A DNA stretch of 64,000 nt. It comes from Taiwanofungus camphoratus (Eukaryota; Basidiomycota; Agaricomycetes; Polyporales; Taiwanofungaceae). Below the pieces are notes generated by a model. That model was not told the origin of the DNA, did not search any database, and saw only the letters and a list, made by a program, of their open reading frames with translations. The stretch's first letter is position 1, and each line of letters opens with the position of its first letter. Location of the stretch: contig CP021223.1 of assembly GCA_003999685.1 (NCBI GenBank), positions 1,922,001 to 1,986,000 on the forward strand. The letters are read 5' to 3'. Position numbers and translations under genes: made by a program. Shown one piece after another: positions 1-10,600 of the stretch.

Positions 1-1022
1 TGACAAAAAAGGCTGGTGACGCCATTGGTGAGTTCGATTCTCGGAGATAGCCCTTGGCCAGGTTTTCTTCCAAAAATTTGTCCATCGCTGCTTGTTCATT
101 TGGAGACAAAGGAATTACGGCGCATTTTCTGGGGACAAAGTCTGGCCTTAATTCGATGGCGTGGTCCCAGGGCTTGGATTCTGGGAACCGGTTGGCAGCC
201 TCCTTTTCGAACAACCGTTTATAGTCCCACAGGTATTCTGGGACAAGGTCTTCTACGGATGGGGGTGGGTCCTTGGGGATCACCAATTCCGTGAGCTCTG
301 GGGTATCCCATACCATACGTGGGGAGTCAGAGAAGCGTGTTAGTCGATTGAGCCCTAGTTGTGTGGGCTTTAGGGCCTGCAGTAGCCCGTCTTCACGTAT
401 GAGCGGCTGCCCTTTCTGTTGGAAGATCCCCAGAACCCCTTCTCCTTGTGTGTAAGCACACATTATGTCCGAAAGCTCCTCATCGTCTTCATGAATGGAA
501 GCTCGACACAGGGGAATTCCGTCTGTCGTGGGTTGGCTCATGATCCAGGCATAGTATCCTTGCCATTCTGTGAGTCGAGCTTGGTCAATCTCGAGCGTTC
601 CTTCTACCCAGTCGATGCGTGGGTTGACTTGTGCGAGCCAGGGGTTGCCGAGTACTACATCGAGCGTTCCAATGTTTGAGACATAAAAGTTGGTTGGGAT
701 GTCATTCCCCTCTAATCGTATGCTCCCTTCGACTCTGTGGGTAATCGGTCCCCCTTTGTTTGTAGAGCCATCAATGGTGGTTGAGGTTACTGTCCTGGGA
801 AGCGGTCGAGTGGGGAGTCCCCACTTCCTTACAAAGTCGGGGTGAATTAGGTTGGCGTCAGCCCCACTATCCAATAAGGGGCATGCAGCGACGGCTTTCT
901 CTCCTACGACGATGTAACCCGGTAGATAAAGTGTATTGCGCTTGCGCGTTCCGGTAATTACATTTCGTACAGAGAGTTTAGGCGACTCGTGCGTCACGTC
1001 GGGTCGCCTTACAGAAAATCCA
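1..1022 (-). CDS. Retrotransposon pol, N-terminal part: retropepsin and start of reverse transcriptase (partial)
   Basis: I translated the minus strand and found one open frame of about 340 codons from near 1022 to the window edge. It carries the aspartic protease motif LLDSGADANLI (about 50 residues in). Further on comes a segment ending DHAIELRPDFVP and AKGYLRESNSPMASPAFFV, which is the start of a gypsy-type reverse transcriptase. The frame is -1 relative to gag, whose stop is at 1009-1011, so gag and pol overlap slightly and pol is probably made by ribosomal frameshifting. RT catalytic motifs, RNase H and integrase would lie left of the window. No start codon is expected for a frameshift product. 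Confidence 0.85.
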
Positions 1023-2220
1023 CAAAGTCGTGGTGCTGAGAGAAGTGGGGGAATCTTACTCCTTTCGTTTCTTGCCCCTGCTCCTCCTGCTCAGAGGCTT
1101 CATCATCCGCCTCGTTTTCATCTTTCATGTTGGCCCTTCGGTTTGGGGGTCCTGTTCCCCGACCTGAGGTTCGCTCTGGGCAGTCTTTGGCCAGGTGCCC
1201 CTTATTGTGGCATTTGTAGCAGGAGCCCGTCCTTCGGTCTTGCAAGCGCTGATGGTCTGGCTTCCCACTGTCAAATGCCCTTGCTGCGACTCGTGGAGGG
1301 GTTTTCGAAGTTCTTTGAGCGGCATCGATGGCCTTGTTGTTTCGATAGGCCCGGTCCCGTTGGGCAGCAGCTTCCTTCCATCCTTCTAGGGTTGTGGGGG
1401 CTACATCTCGTTCCATGATTCGGACTCGCATGGTGCTGGGTAGTTTTTCTCGGTACCAGGCCATAAGGGCACTTTCTTCGGTGATTTCTGCCCTGCGGGC
1501 CAGTCGGTCGAACTCCTCGTTGAAATCGGCAATGGGTTTGTCGTAGGTGTAGACCAAGTTCCGTAGTTCGATGGCTGCAGAGACCTCCTCCTCTATTACC
1601 CCGAACCTTTTGATGAACTCGAGAGCGACATTCCTGAAAGTGCCGTACCCCCGGCTCACCCCTCGGATGAGGGGGTGGGGTTCGAGTGCCTTTTCGGTGA
1701 GAGTATCGGCCCAGGCACCAGCATGGCCTTCGAGGTGGCCAAGGAAATTGCCGACCTTTTCTCGTTCGGAAGCAGAGGCCCATCGCTCGGTGTCAAATCT
1801 TCGGGCAAATTGGATGAGGAAGTGTCGGGCATCCTCTCGCTTTCCAGAGAACTTAGTAATTTCTGGCTCTTTTCGGTCCGGTACCCGTGCAGCTCCCTGT
1901 GGGAGGGGCGTTCCTCCAGACGGCTGCCCCCCTCCAGGGGGTCCTCCCCCAGGGGGTCCTCCTCTACCGGGTAGTCCTCCTCCACCAGGCACTCCTCCGC
2001 CAGGTGTTCCTCCTCCGCCAGGTGGTCCTCCTCCACCAGGTGGTCCTCCTGGGGGTCCTCCACTCTCGTCATAAGGTGGTCCTCCCTCGAGGGGGCCTTC
2101 CTCCCCCAGCCCATCGTCAGGCGGTGGCCCTGATTTCCCTATTCCTGATCGGAAAGAGCTCAAGCCACGGGGTGTTTCCGGGGTGGAAGGGGATGTTTTT
2201 CCTGTCCCTTCAGTCTCCAT
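1009..2220 (-). CDS. Retrotransposon gag (capsid and nucleocapsid) protein
   Basis: 403 residues from an ATG at 2220. Residues about 45-105 are a Gly/Pro-rich tandem repeat (GGPPGG units). A retrotrans_gag-type region follows (EPEITKFSGKREDARHFLIQ onward, about 115-300). Near residue 340 there is a CCHC zinc knuckle CYKCHNKGHLAKDC (C-X2-C-X4-H-X4-C), the nucleic-acid binding motif of nucleocapsid. It ends with an acidic tail. In this family gag forms the virus-like particle that packages the element RNA. The same frame stays open upstream of the ATG to about 2450, so translation may begin earlier or be joined to the upstream gag-like frame. Confidence 0.85.
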   Translation of the reverse strand: METEGTGKTSPSTPETPRGLSSFRSGIGKSGPPPDDGLGEEGPLEGGPPYDESGGPPGGPPGGGGPPGGGGTPGGGVPGGGGLPGRGGPPGGGPPGGGQPSGGTPLPQGAARVPDRKEPEITKFSGKREDARHFLIQFARRFDTERWASASEREKVGNFLGHLEGHAGAWADTLTEKALEPHPLIRGVSRGYGTFRNVALEFIKRFGVIEEEVSAAIELRNLVYTYDKPIADFNEEFDRLARRAEITEESALMAWYREKLPSTMRVRIMERDVAPTTLEGWKEAAAQRDRAYRNNKAIDAAQRTSKTPPRVAARAFDSGKPDHQRLQDRRTGSCYKCHNKGHLAKDCPERTSGRGTGPPNRRANMKDENEADDEASEQEEQGQETKGVRFPHFSQHHDFVDFL

Positions 2221-2422
2221 TTGTCGTTCTGTCCGTTCAATGTCAGGATCGGTTAGTTCTGAGCTGGAGCCCTCGTCGGAGGGTGGGTCGGTTTCGTCAA
2301 AGGTTGTCCAGCGGGCCTGGATGAGGGCACGATTGGTTGGAGTACAAGGTTCGAAATCACTTCCCCTGTAGAGTGCAGAGTCGTAGCGGTGAGGGCACGG
2401 TTGCGTTGAGCAGACCCTCCAG

Positions 2423-3045
2423 TTAGAAGTCTTCGTGTAATGTCGGTGTACGTCCCGATTGTTCTCCGCTTGATAGCGATGAGCCTTCCCGGCGCACGTC
2501 AGGGTCGACCTCCGCCTCGTTTTGGAGGATGGATCCAGCTTGCCACCGGCGATAGAAATCTCGGGCGCTCAGTAGCCTTTGATATAGGTTCACGATTATG
2601 GGAACGGCTAACTGAAATGAGAAACGTGGGTTTGAGAGCACCTTCTGAGCAGTGAGGATACGGTGGTCAAGGACTTCGTCAAAATCTTCAGAGGGAGTGG
2701 GAGGTAGCGGTCGGCTCCCTTCCCTACTTGCCAGCCTGTCGTGATTTTCTAATACAGCTTGCCAAGCGTCGCTGGCTCTGGAGATGCGAGAGCGGGTGTA
2801 AAGGATCAGCTCCCTCTGTTCAGCTGGGAGGAAGCTGGTGGAACTATCGGCGTGGAGAATGGCTCTGAGGTTGCGCTCAGCTCGATCCAGGACCTCTTCT
2901 AAAGTCGGGAGAGTAGGGTCAAATGCTGCGTGATCCAGCTCTTCTTCTTGTTCGTAGTCGATATCAAAAGGTCGTTGATAATCCGTGGTGATCAGTACTA
3001 ATCTTATGAGTACGCTGACCTCGCCTTCTTCGAGACCGGTACGGG
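2423..3045 (-). CDS. Gag-like upstream open frame of the retrotransposon
   Basis: An open minus-strand frame of about 200 codons ends in TAA at 2423-2425. It is rich in Arg, Glu and Leu and includes stretches such as AERNLRAILHADSSTSF and NLYQRLLSARDFYRRWQ, a helical composition like the N-terminal gag regions of basidiomycete gypsy elements. I found no ATG in this frame. The following gag frame lies +1 and overlaps it around 2423-2450, so either a frameshift mutation has split gag or a programmed shift or intron joins them. Family assignment is by position and composition only. Confidence 0.45.
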
Positions 3046-3383
3046 TCTTTTAGGCACTGTCTTCTTGTGACCTCTCGAACCAGGACAGGTTCGGGTTTGT
3101 GGAGTCGTATTCTAGTGTTACCGGGGGGGTTCACCCTGATAATGCTGCAGAGGCTTGGAGTGGTGTGCAGCGAAGGGTCGAAGAGGAGCGACGGTGACGA
3201 CAAGTCACGATCCTCGGTAGTCTTCAACTACAAGCCCTATGTAGTCGCGATAGTCTTTTACGGGCTTCTTGCGGTACAAGGAGCTGTGTGAAGACTAGCG
3301 TGTATTGGTACTAATGCGTAGTACACTTTAGGAAGGATGAACGAAGAGAATACGACTAGGGGAACCTCCAACAGTGGGACTCC

Positions 3384-3391
3384 CCTTTATA
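3384..3391 (-). promoter_or_regulatory. TATA box of the retrotransposon LTR
   Basis: The minus strand reads TATAAAGG inside GCAGTATAAAGGGGAG, upstream of the gag-like frame in the element's direction. This is where the U3/R promoter of a 5' LTR is expected. The LTR ends themselves could not be delimited because the partner LTR is outside the window. Confidence 0.4.
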
Positions 3392-4440
3392 CTGCCACCA
3401 TCAGCCCCCAGGTATACTAGCAGCCCCCCAGAGACCGCATAAGGTGAGAGGAGTCAGCGGCCCGAAAGTACATAACTACCATGGCGTAAGCGGGGACGGT
3501 CGGCCCGTCAGTCAATCTGGGTAAATAAGGTGTGGAGGGGATGCCGCGCGTCCATGGTGTGACAAACAAAGGGAAAGAAAAAACGAACACGTCTCTGGTC
3601 CTATCCGACAGTAACAAGTGTATTGCAAAATTTTTTCACAACATGTCACTGTATGGCCAATACTCAGCTTCTTTGGCAGATCAACAGCTGTTAACACGGC
3701 AGACATAGGGCAATTGACGAGGGTCAAATAGTCTTAACATACTTATTTAAATATGGTCAATGTATAGATCAATTTGGAAGGCTCACAAATTCATTCAAAA
3801 GTTGGCTTCTAGGCCAATCAGAACATGAGATTGGAATATGTAAGACAAATTTGGCAACCCTCACAAATTCTTTGACATACTGATCATATTTTAATCACTA
3901 TTTTACAGCCCTTTTACCCTCGCCAATTGGGCCATATCTGCCATGTAAGTGTGAGTGCATCAGAATCATCTAGCATGATTTCCTTTCTGAGCAATTTGAC
4001 TGCTGTTCATCACACTTGCTAAATGTTTTGTTTTGAACACAATAAATGGCCAATTGATTGTTTCATCAAGTAGCAGGTTTGAATGAAAAGCATGAAGCTC
4101 TGGTTTACTGAAATTTACATAAGGAACAGTGAGCAGCATCAGAAAAAATCACTCTTACTAATTAGCACTAATTATTGCTTATTAGTACAATTAGTAGCAT
4201 TACCTGGCCCCCTGAATAATCAGCACTTATTTAGTACCATTGATACTAATCAGTACTAATAATTGTTAGTATTTCATATATATTAGCAGAATAATCACTC
4301 AAAATCACAAAATGTATAAAAGAAACCACTTCAGATATTGAATTGTCTAACTCTATTGATATCTGAAACTATAAACCTCAAGCTGATATGATCAAACTAA
4401 CTAAACTATCATAAACACAACAATAAGCCTGGACAAGAAA

Positions 4441-4514
4441 CACAGCACCAGCAGGATTTAAACCCACATTCTCATACTAACTTCAGAGGCTTTAGACCAT
4501 TACACTAGAATGTC
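4441..4514 (-). repeat. tRNA-derived segment with RNA polymerase III A and B boxes (SINE-like head)
   Basis: On the minus strand TAGTGTAATGGTC (4507-4495) resembles an A box, and GGGTTTAAATCC (4465-4454) resembles a B box (consensus GGTTCRANTCC), 29 bases apart as in a tRNA. A T-arm can be drawn (GTGGG/CCTGC around a 7-base loop), but the acceptor ends do not pair and there is no clear anticodon stem, so it is not a working tRNA. It could be the head of a SINE or a decayed tRNA gene. Confidence 0.35.
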
Positions 4515-4910
4515 AATCAAATTTAACACTTGTTAGATAAATATGAGTACAAACAACTAAAGGCTTCAAGCTCCCCAGACTATGCCAGTCTATCAACATA
4601 TGGACTTAAAAAGAAAATTGTGCCTCATCATTTTCAACCATGGGAATTCTTGGACACACCCAAGCTGCACATGCTGGGATGGTAAGTTTGGCCACAACTT
4701 CTGTAACTCAAAAGCCTGTGAGCAATTTCTGGGCTTCTACAAGTTCAAATCAAATTATGAGAAGCTGTTTGGCTCAGCTTCCCATATCTTACATTTGAGT
4801 CACTGTCACTATAGATTGGCTTAGTGGTCAAATCTTGATTTATGCAGATCAGACACAAGTATGAATATAAGGTCAAATATTGTTTACACTTACAGATTGT
4901 GATTTATATA

Positions 4911-5030
4911 TGGTCTATTAGTAAAATTAGTAGTATTAGTGTGGTGTAAGGTCAACCTTGATTATTTAGGACTAAAATAGTGATAATTAGTGGTCCATTA
5001 GTAAAATTAGTAACATTAGTGTGGCATAAG
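4911..5030. repeat. Short direct repeat, two 40-base copies 80 bases apart
   Basis: Copy one is at 4911-4950 and copy two at 4991-5030. Both have the form TGGTCYATTA-GTAAAATTAG-TARYATTAGT-GTGGYRTAAG and differ at only about five positions. The surrounding sequence is equally AT-rich. The repeat may be a remnant of a tandem array or of element termini. Confidence 0.6.
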
Positions 5031-5340
5031 AAAAAATTAGTGGAGAAAAAGAAGTGATAGTACAGTAACTGCTTATTTAGTACTAATTATGAAGAGCAGT
5101 TTTTCCTGATGAGGATGGGACTAGATCTCCTCATCTCAGTCAATTACTGGCCATACTGAGACTCATTTTGATGCATTTTCACCTTGCAAGACAGCTACAA
5201 CAAAATTTCTACTACTTGAAGTTGGTATTCCATTAGAGTACTACCAGATCCATATGTACAACAAGCTTCTTGATGTTGTGGAGAGGATTACAAATACATT
5301 ACTATAGAGAGTAGTCTACTTACTAAGTAACTCTTACTTG

Positions 5341-6101
5341 AATATTCGTCAGTGGAGCCCCGAATAGCTATAAAAGCTTGCAACGGGCGCTCCGGCGGAA
5401 ACGTAGCTTCTCTTTCTCACGCTTGAGGTTATCTGCAAGAGGCCATTGTACAAAGCTGGTGAATGCATAGTATGATCAGCGCGTGACTGAACGGGTCAAT
5501 GTAAAGTCACGTGATATGCTTCCGACGGGTTAATAGTTTCGCTGCCCCACCGATCCCGACGATCCGTGTTGTATATTCCGTCATTGTCTTTCCCCGCCTC
5601 GACACTGCCTAATCCCGTCGGACGACACCGCAGTTTCAACTGTACCTGGCTTGACGACATTTGACTCTTGAGTCACAATTGCAGACCGAATGGTCTACTA
5701 TTCCTCGTCTCCTGCCATGTCGCATTTCGTCAAAAACACTTCACACATGCGATGTGTGTCAAGTGAAGACACGAAATTCATTGGAACTGATCCAGGCAAA
5801 ACGCAACGAAATATTATGGTCAAAGCACCAGTAGTGGTTATCCGGTGCGCTCAGACCCCTATTCCTCCAATGCACATCCGCCCGGATATGGAATATTGAG
5901 GTAGTCGCAGTGACCGACCCCTCACTCCGCGCTTCCGACACATGCGCACATCCGCGGTGGAGTTGCAAATGAAGCATTGTCTCCCCTAGTCATGCATGCG
6001 TAGAATTTCGCATAAAGGGCCCTCGTTTCTGCACCAAAGTCCATCCATATTCTCCATCTTAGTACACCACCGATACATCCATCCTGATATTTTTCCAAGT
6101 C
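5341..6101. other. Upstream region of the aspartic protease gene
   Basis: GC content rises again after 5340. A TATAAAAG box lies at 5369-5376, too far (over 700 bases) from the protease start to be its core promoter unless there is a long leader. Open frames here are short and lack coding character. I see no RNA gene. Confidence 0.4.
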
Positions 6102-7685
6102 ATGTTTTGCAAAGCCTCTCTTATCACAGTTGCTCTTGCACTCCTCTCTTCCGCGACTCCAGTGATTCACGAGACAGGCGCTCGTGTTCCTCTCCATAAG
6201 CGGAGCTCCTTGACCAAGGACGATGGTACTTTTGATCACGAGAGGGCCATCATGCAGTCTGTCCGCACCTCCAAGTAAGCTCTCAAATCAAATTACTCTA
6301 TTCACAAGCTGACATATACCCTCTTTCAGCAAACATCGCCAGAACCTGATCAATTTGCAGCGAAATGAAGGCCCACAAGCGCTGAACGAGGTAAGCAATC
6401 ACCGGCGTCGAGTTCTTCGACATGGTGCTAAGTTTACGTGCATAGGGTGCCAAGATTCAGCCTGTCCGCGTCTACAATCATCATGATAAGCGTCAAAAGG
6501 AGCCGTTGACGGACGAAAACAGTGATTTAGAGTGGGCCGGTACCATCTCAATCGGCACTCCCGCCCAGAGTTTCTTGATCGATTTCGACAGTAAGTCGTT
6601 GGTCCCTGTCTCCCGGGATGTAATTCAGAGTTGTGTTCCTAGCTGGTTCCTCGGACTTGTGGGTGCCATCTGTCAATTGCACCAGCTCCACATGCAGTAA
6701 GAAGGACAAGTACTCTGCAGCCAAGTCATCATCGGATGCCCTGAAGACCGGTAGCTTTTCCATTCAGTATGGCGATGGCTCTACTGTTTCTGGACCGATC
6801 TTTACGGAGACAGGTGAGCGCTCAAATAGTTATGTCACGTCAATTCTCTCATGCTCATTTGTGCAATAGTCACCGTGGCTGGTGTCAAGGCTACTGGCCA
6901 GTACTTCTCGCCAGTGACAACGCTGTCGAGCAGCTTTGCTAACGATCCCATTGATGGTATCCTTGGGCTCGCATTCCCCTCTATTTCTAACCTGAAGCAA
7001 GTACGTATCAATCCACGGATTTTAGGGGTATAATCGAACTTACTTGCTCTACAGAGTCCCTATTTCAACACCGCTTACAAGCAAGGCAGTGTGAAGAGCG
7101 GCGTGTTTGGCCTCAAACTGGCAAAGTCCGGCTCCGAGCTATACCTCGGTGGCACCGACACCTCGCAGTACACGGGGTCAATCGAGTACCACTCCGTCTC
7201 TGGCTCAGGATTCTGGCAAGCCAGCGGAGCGAATGTTTTGGTCAACAACAAGACGGCCGTGTCCAACTTTCAGACAGTCATCGATTCCGGCACGACCATC
7301 ATGTATGGCCCCCCCAGCGCTGTGAAGACGTTCTACGCCAGCGTGCCGGGCTCAAAGGTTTATGACTCGACTAATGGCTACTACTCATACCCTTGCAACA
7401 CGCCTCCGAGCGTCGCATTCAACTGGGGCGGAAAGAGTTGGACCGTCAGCGCTGCGAAGTAAGTGTAGCCTTGCTTTGCGCAAGGCCTTGTTCTGATGAT
7501 TGTTTCGCTGCAGCTTTAACCTCGGCATGACCTCCAGCGGCTCAGGCCAATGCGTTGGTGCCCTTGCTGGCCAGGATCTGGGCCTTGGTAATAACGTCTG
7601 GCTCCTTGGCGACAGCTACATGAAGAACGTGTACTCTGCATTCTCGTTTGACAAGTCTTCTGTCGGATTCGCGACCCTTGCCTAG
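6102..7685 (+). CDS. Secreted A1-family aspartic protease (polyporopepsin-like)
   Basis: Seven exons join in frame: 6102-6274, 6330-6390, 6446-6590, 6643-6813, 6870-7000, 7055-7458, 7514-7685, giving 418 residues. The start MFCKASLITVALALLSSATP is a signal peptide, followed by a propeptide with a basic KR. The first catalytic motif DTGSSDLWVPS is assembled across intron 3 and the second is VIDSGTTIMYGP; the flap region is SIQYGDGSTVSGP. Length and motifs fit pepsin-like secreted proteases of polypores, acid endopeptidases that degrade extracellular protein for nutrition. Cysteine pairs are seen after the first motif (NCTSSTC) and near the end. Both catalytic Asp are intact, so the enzyme should be active. 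Stop TAG at 7683-7685. Confidence 0.93.
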
Positions 7686-7689
7686 AGGA

Positions 7690-10600
7690 TGAATGTGTCC
7701 TTATTTAAATATCTCTTATTCAATTTAAACTTCATATTTATGTGTATTTAAACTTACATTATTCATGGTTGACAGCGAAATCCAATACACTATATTGCCC
7801 CATTCTGAATGTATTGATAGCATACTCTCCAACAAATAAAATAACTTTCAATGATTCTAATTGTGTGATCCGAAGTTATGCCCGCACTAGACAGGTATCG
7901 CTTGCATGTCGTCCATTGCACCTGCTGCGGCGAGCGTCCTAGAAGTGCTCAACATTGTATCCACTCATGAATTGGAAGTAAATCTCAGCTTTCATTGCTC
8001 CCAGTTTCTCGTTAGGAGGTAATATTAGCGTCTGGCCGGGGAGGCGGTTGAAGTACGCACGAAGCTAGACCTGAGTTGGATATCCTAGTACGCAGGTCCC
8101 GCCCCAAGTTTGGAAGATATTCAACAAACCTCTTGAGACACATAGTTTCTGCTCAAATGCCACCTAATCTCGCATGTTCTCAAAATCAAGCTAGTAATGA
8201 GGAGTCTCGCTGACTACTACCTGGGGCACCAATTCAGCGACGGTTCTTATCGCAAACTGATTCTGGTCCTGTACAACAGGCTTCAGGCCGACAGCGTTGT
8301 CCCTCCACTGGCTCACTAACTTGATATACAAATGATTAATCAGAAGGCGTATTTCTCGAATGGAAATGTAGCACTCATTGTGAGTACCCTGGGGTGCTGG
8401 ACTGGTGGCAGCCATGATTGCATCGTTTGGCGGTGAGCCGATTCTTTCTCTACCCTTCATCATTTGTGCCTCAGGTCAGTACTGCCTTGTTTTCCGCATC
8501 ACGAGTCCTCTTCCGGTGAACTCGAAGGTGTACTCATTTCAATCGTAGGTCATAAATTATCGTTATATTTGACTGGCTTACACGGCCCCTCACGGCCGTC
8601 CTAGCACATTTCCAACACCAGAATGGCCAATACGTTTCAATGGCTCATCAACAAAACTCACGTGGACGTTATAACCGGCCGCTCAGCGCTCTTCCAGTGG
8701 CCGACATAAAATATCAATCATTGCAAGGATCATAGCTGTGAGTAGTCTGGTGATCGAGTTCGGAGAGCTTCACAAGGAACTCCTTGTATTCATTGAAAAT
8801 ATGGTTTACACCGAGAAGCCCAAATTTTGACCGATGGCTTGTGCAATTCTGTACAGGTATGGTCTAGCCCTGGATTATGAACCCTCGGTCCCCCCCCAAG
8901 TAGTCACTTGTGTAATGCCTGCAATTCTGCCAAGAGGACATCTGGTTTATCCATCCCTCTGGCTATTTTCCGTAGCTCAGAACTCCGCTATCCTGCCAAT
9001 CCTCCCACCAATTACTTTCGCTCAAACATGATCCTCTCTACCGACGTGCGGCTAGGTTGGATAAGACGCAACCAACTAAAAAGCTCATCATGAGCTTGCC
9101 TCATGTCTCGCGCTCACGCTCACTCTCCGACCTTTTAAGGTTGTCCCCATGTATCTATTGCTGTAACACCATGGCTTTATAGAGTTCTTGTGTTCCAGAA
9201 GGATCCTCGATGATCTGACAAATCGTACAGACGCTATAAGAGAAGATTGTCAGCACTGAAAGGTTTTTATTACGTAGTATTCCCCTTCACTCTTCAATTT
9301 GTGAAATGAGATTGTTGCAGAATCCGCTGAGTCAATTCTTCTCAAGTAAATTAACTGGAAACAGTGTTTCTACTCGCATTTGATCTGACATACACTCATA
9401 ATCCTCTATGTCAACGGAAAGCACTCACTTGACTCGTGCTTACGGGGCTTTTAATGAGGTAAACTTCCGGACAAGCGTATTCCGGTCACCGGAACGGTAA
9501 AGGAACGCCTGGTTCTTCATCTCTTTGCGGATGAGTGCTCACGCATCACATGTCAAATTCGTTGCAAGATGTGCGACTGGCAGACTCATGCTTGTAATTT
9601 GGTGCATCATGCAGACAGGACTTTTGTCACCGATTGTGGGACGTATGCGCAATGTGCTCCATGAACGGAGTTGATCTAAGTGAGACCACTGAAATCAGGG
9701 ATGTAGTTGTCTCTGCGCTCACCGTCTACAACGTTCTCAGATCATTGCAAGACTATGGCATGCCCATGACCATCAATTGAACCCGACAATCATGGGTTCC
9801 ATCACTGATCTTGATGGATCAATGAGTATGTCACACAGCACGACCACGTAAATCATGGTGCGTATGTTTGCACCCAATGCAACAGAAGGTCTGCCTTTCG
9901 ACGTCGTGGGAACCGATATATATCCGGTGTAAAGAGTATGCAATTATGGACACTCATAAGACCCTGAACACATAGCTACTATCCTCGTTTAACGACCCAG
10001 TGCTCCAATTGTTATAGTCAGAAACACGTTTGTAGAGCGAGTAGAACTTCCTTGATGGAATTAACCAAACGCCCCCGCTGAGGTACATCTGCACAGATGA
10101 GGCGTCGGTCATTTTTACCAATGAGGCAGAGTAGGTGAACATGGAATGGAAACAAAGAGGAATACCCCAGATCTAATTGATTTGACGAGCAACTCGGGTA
10201 CCGAGCAATGGGGGCCGAATTTGCACTCACAAAACGAGGCAGGAAAGTTATTGACGCCGGAAAGTGAGCTCCTCTGCGCTGGCTGTCTAACTCGGAGCGA
10301 CTCCGAGGGCGACAGGAACCGGGGATAGACTTTGCACTCGGATCGCAATACCGCGAATTCACTTGTACGGAGTATGAGAAGGAGCGAGCCTCTGACAGCG
10401 ACGTTGTTATGACCTAAATAGTACCGATGAGACAGGACATAGTGAGAACGTTCGCAACCAACCATGCTGCCAAGCCCGTGTGTCCAGAACGAATATACCA
10501 AAAGCGGGTAACGCCGGGGCGATGCTCGAAAGGAGACCAGACTGATGTCCTTTCAGACTCAGCCGCTCCGCCGAGTCTGAGAGCGCGCTGGTCTTTCGTC

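Larger units (their letters stand above)
1..3400 (-). mobile_element. Ty3/gypsy LTR retrotransposon, 5' part (runs off left edge)
   Basis: On the minus strand, from right to left, there is a TATA-containing LTR-like region, a gag-like open stretch, gag with a CCHC zinc knuckle, a retropepsin and the start of reverse transcriptase. This order (gag-protease-RT) is that of Metaviridae/Ty3-gypsy elements, which replicate through an RNA intermediate in virus-like particles. The rest of pol and the 3' LTR lie left of the window, so LTR ends and target duplication cannot be measured. The right end is approximate. The protease/RT frame is open to the window edge without stops, so the element may be young. 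Confidence 0.85.
3720..5340. other. AT-rich repeat island without a gene
   Basis: About 1.6 kb of markedly AT-rich DNA between the retrotransposon and the protease gene. It is full of short variants of ATTAGTACTAATT, contains a near-duplicate segment at 4911-5030, an 8-base inverted repeat (GATGAGGA ... TCCTCATC near 5110-5140) and a tRNA-like segment at 4441-4514. No open frame with coding character is present. It looks like decayed mobile-element sequence; I could not assign a family. Confidence 0.5.

Noticed and set aside
5369-5376. TATAAAAG as protease promoter
   Set aside because: It is more than 700 bases upstream of the ATG; kept only as a note in the upstream region.
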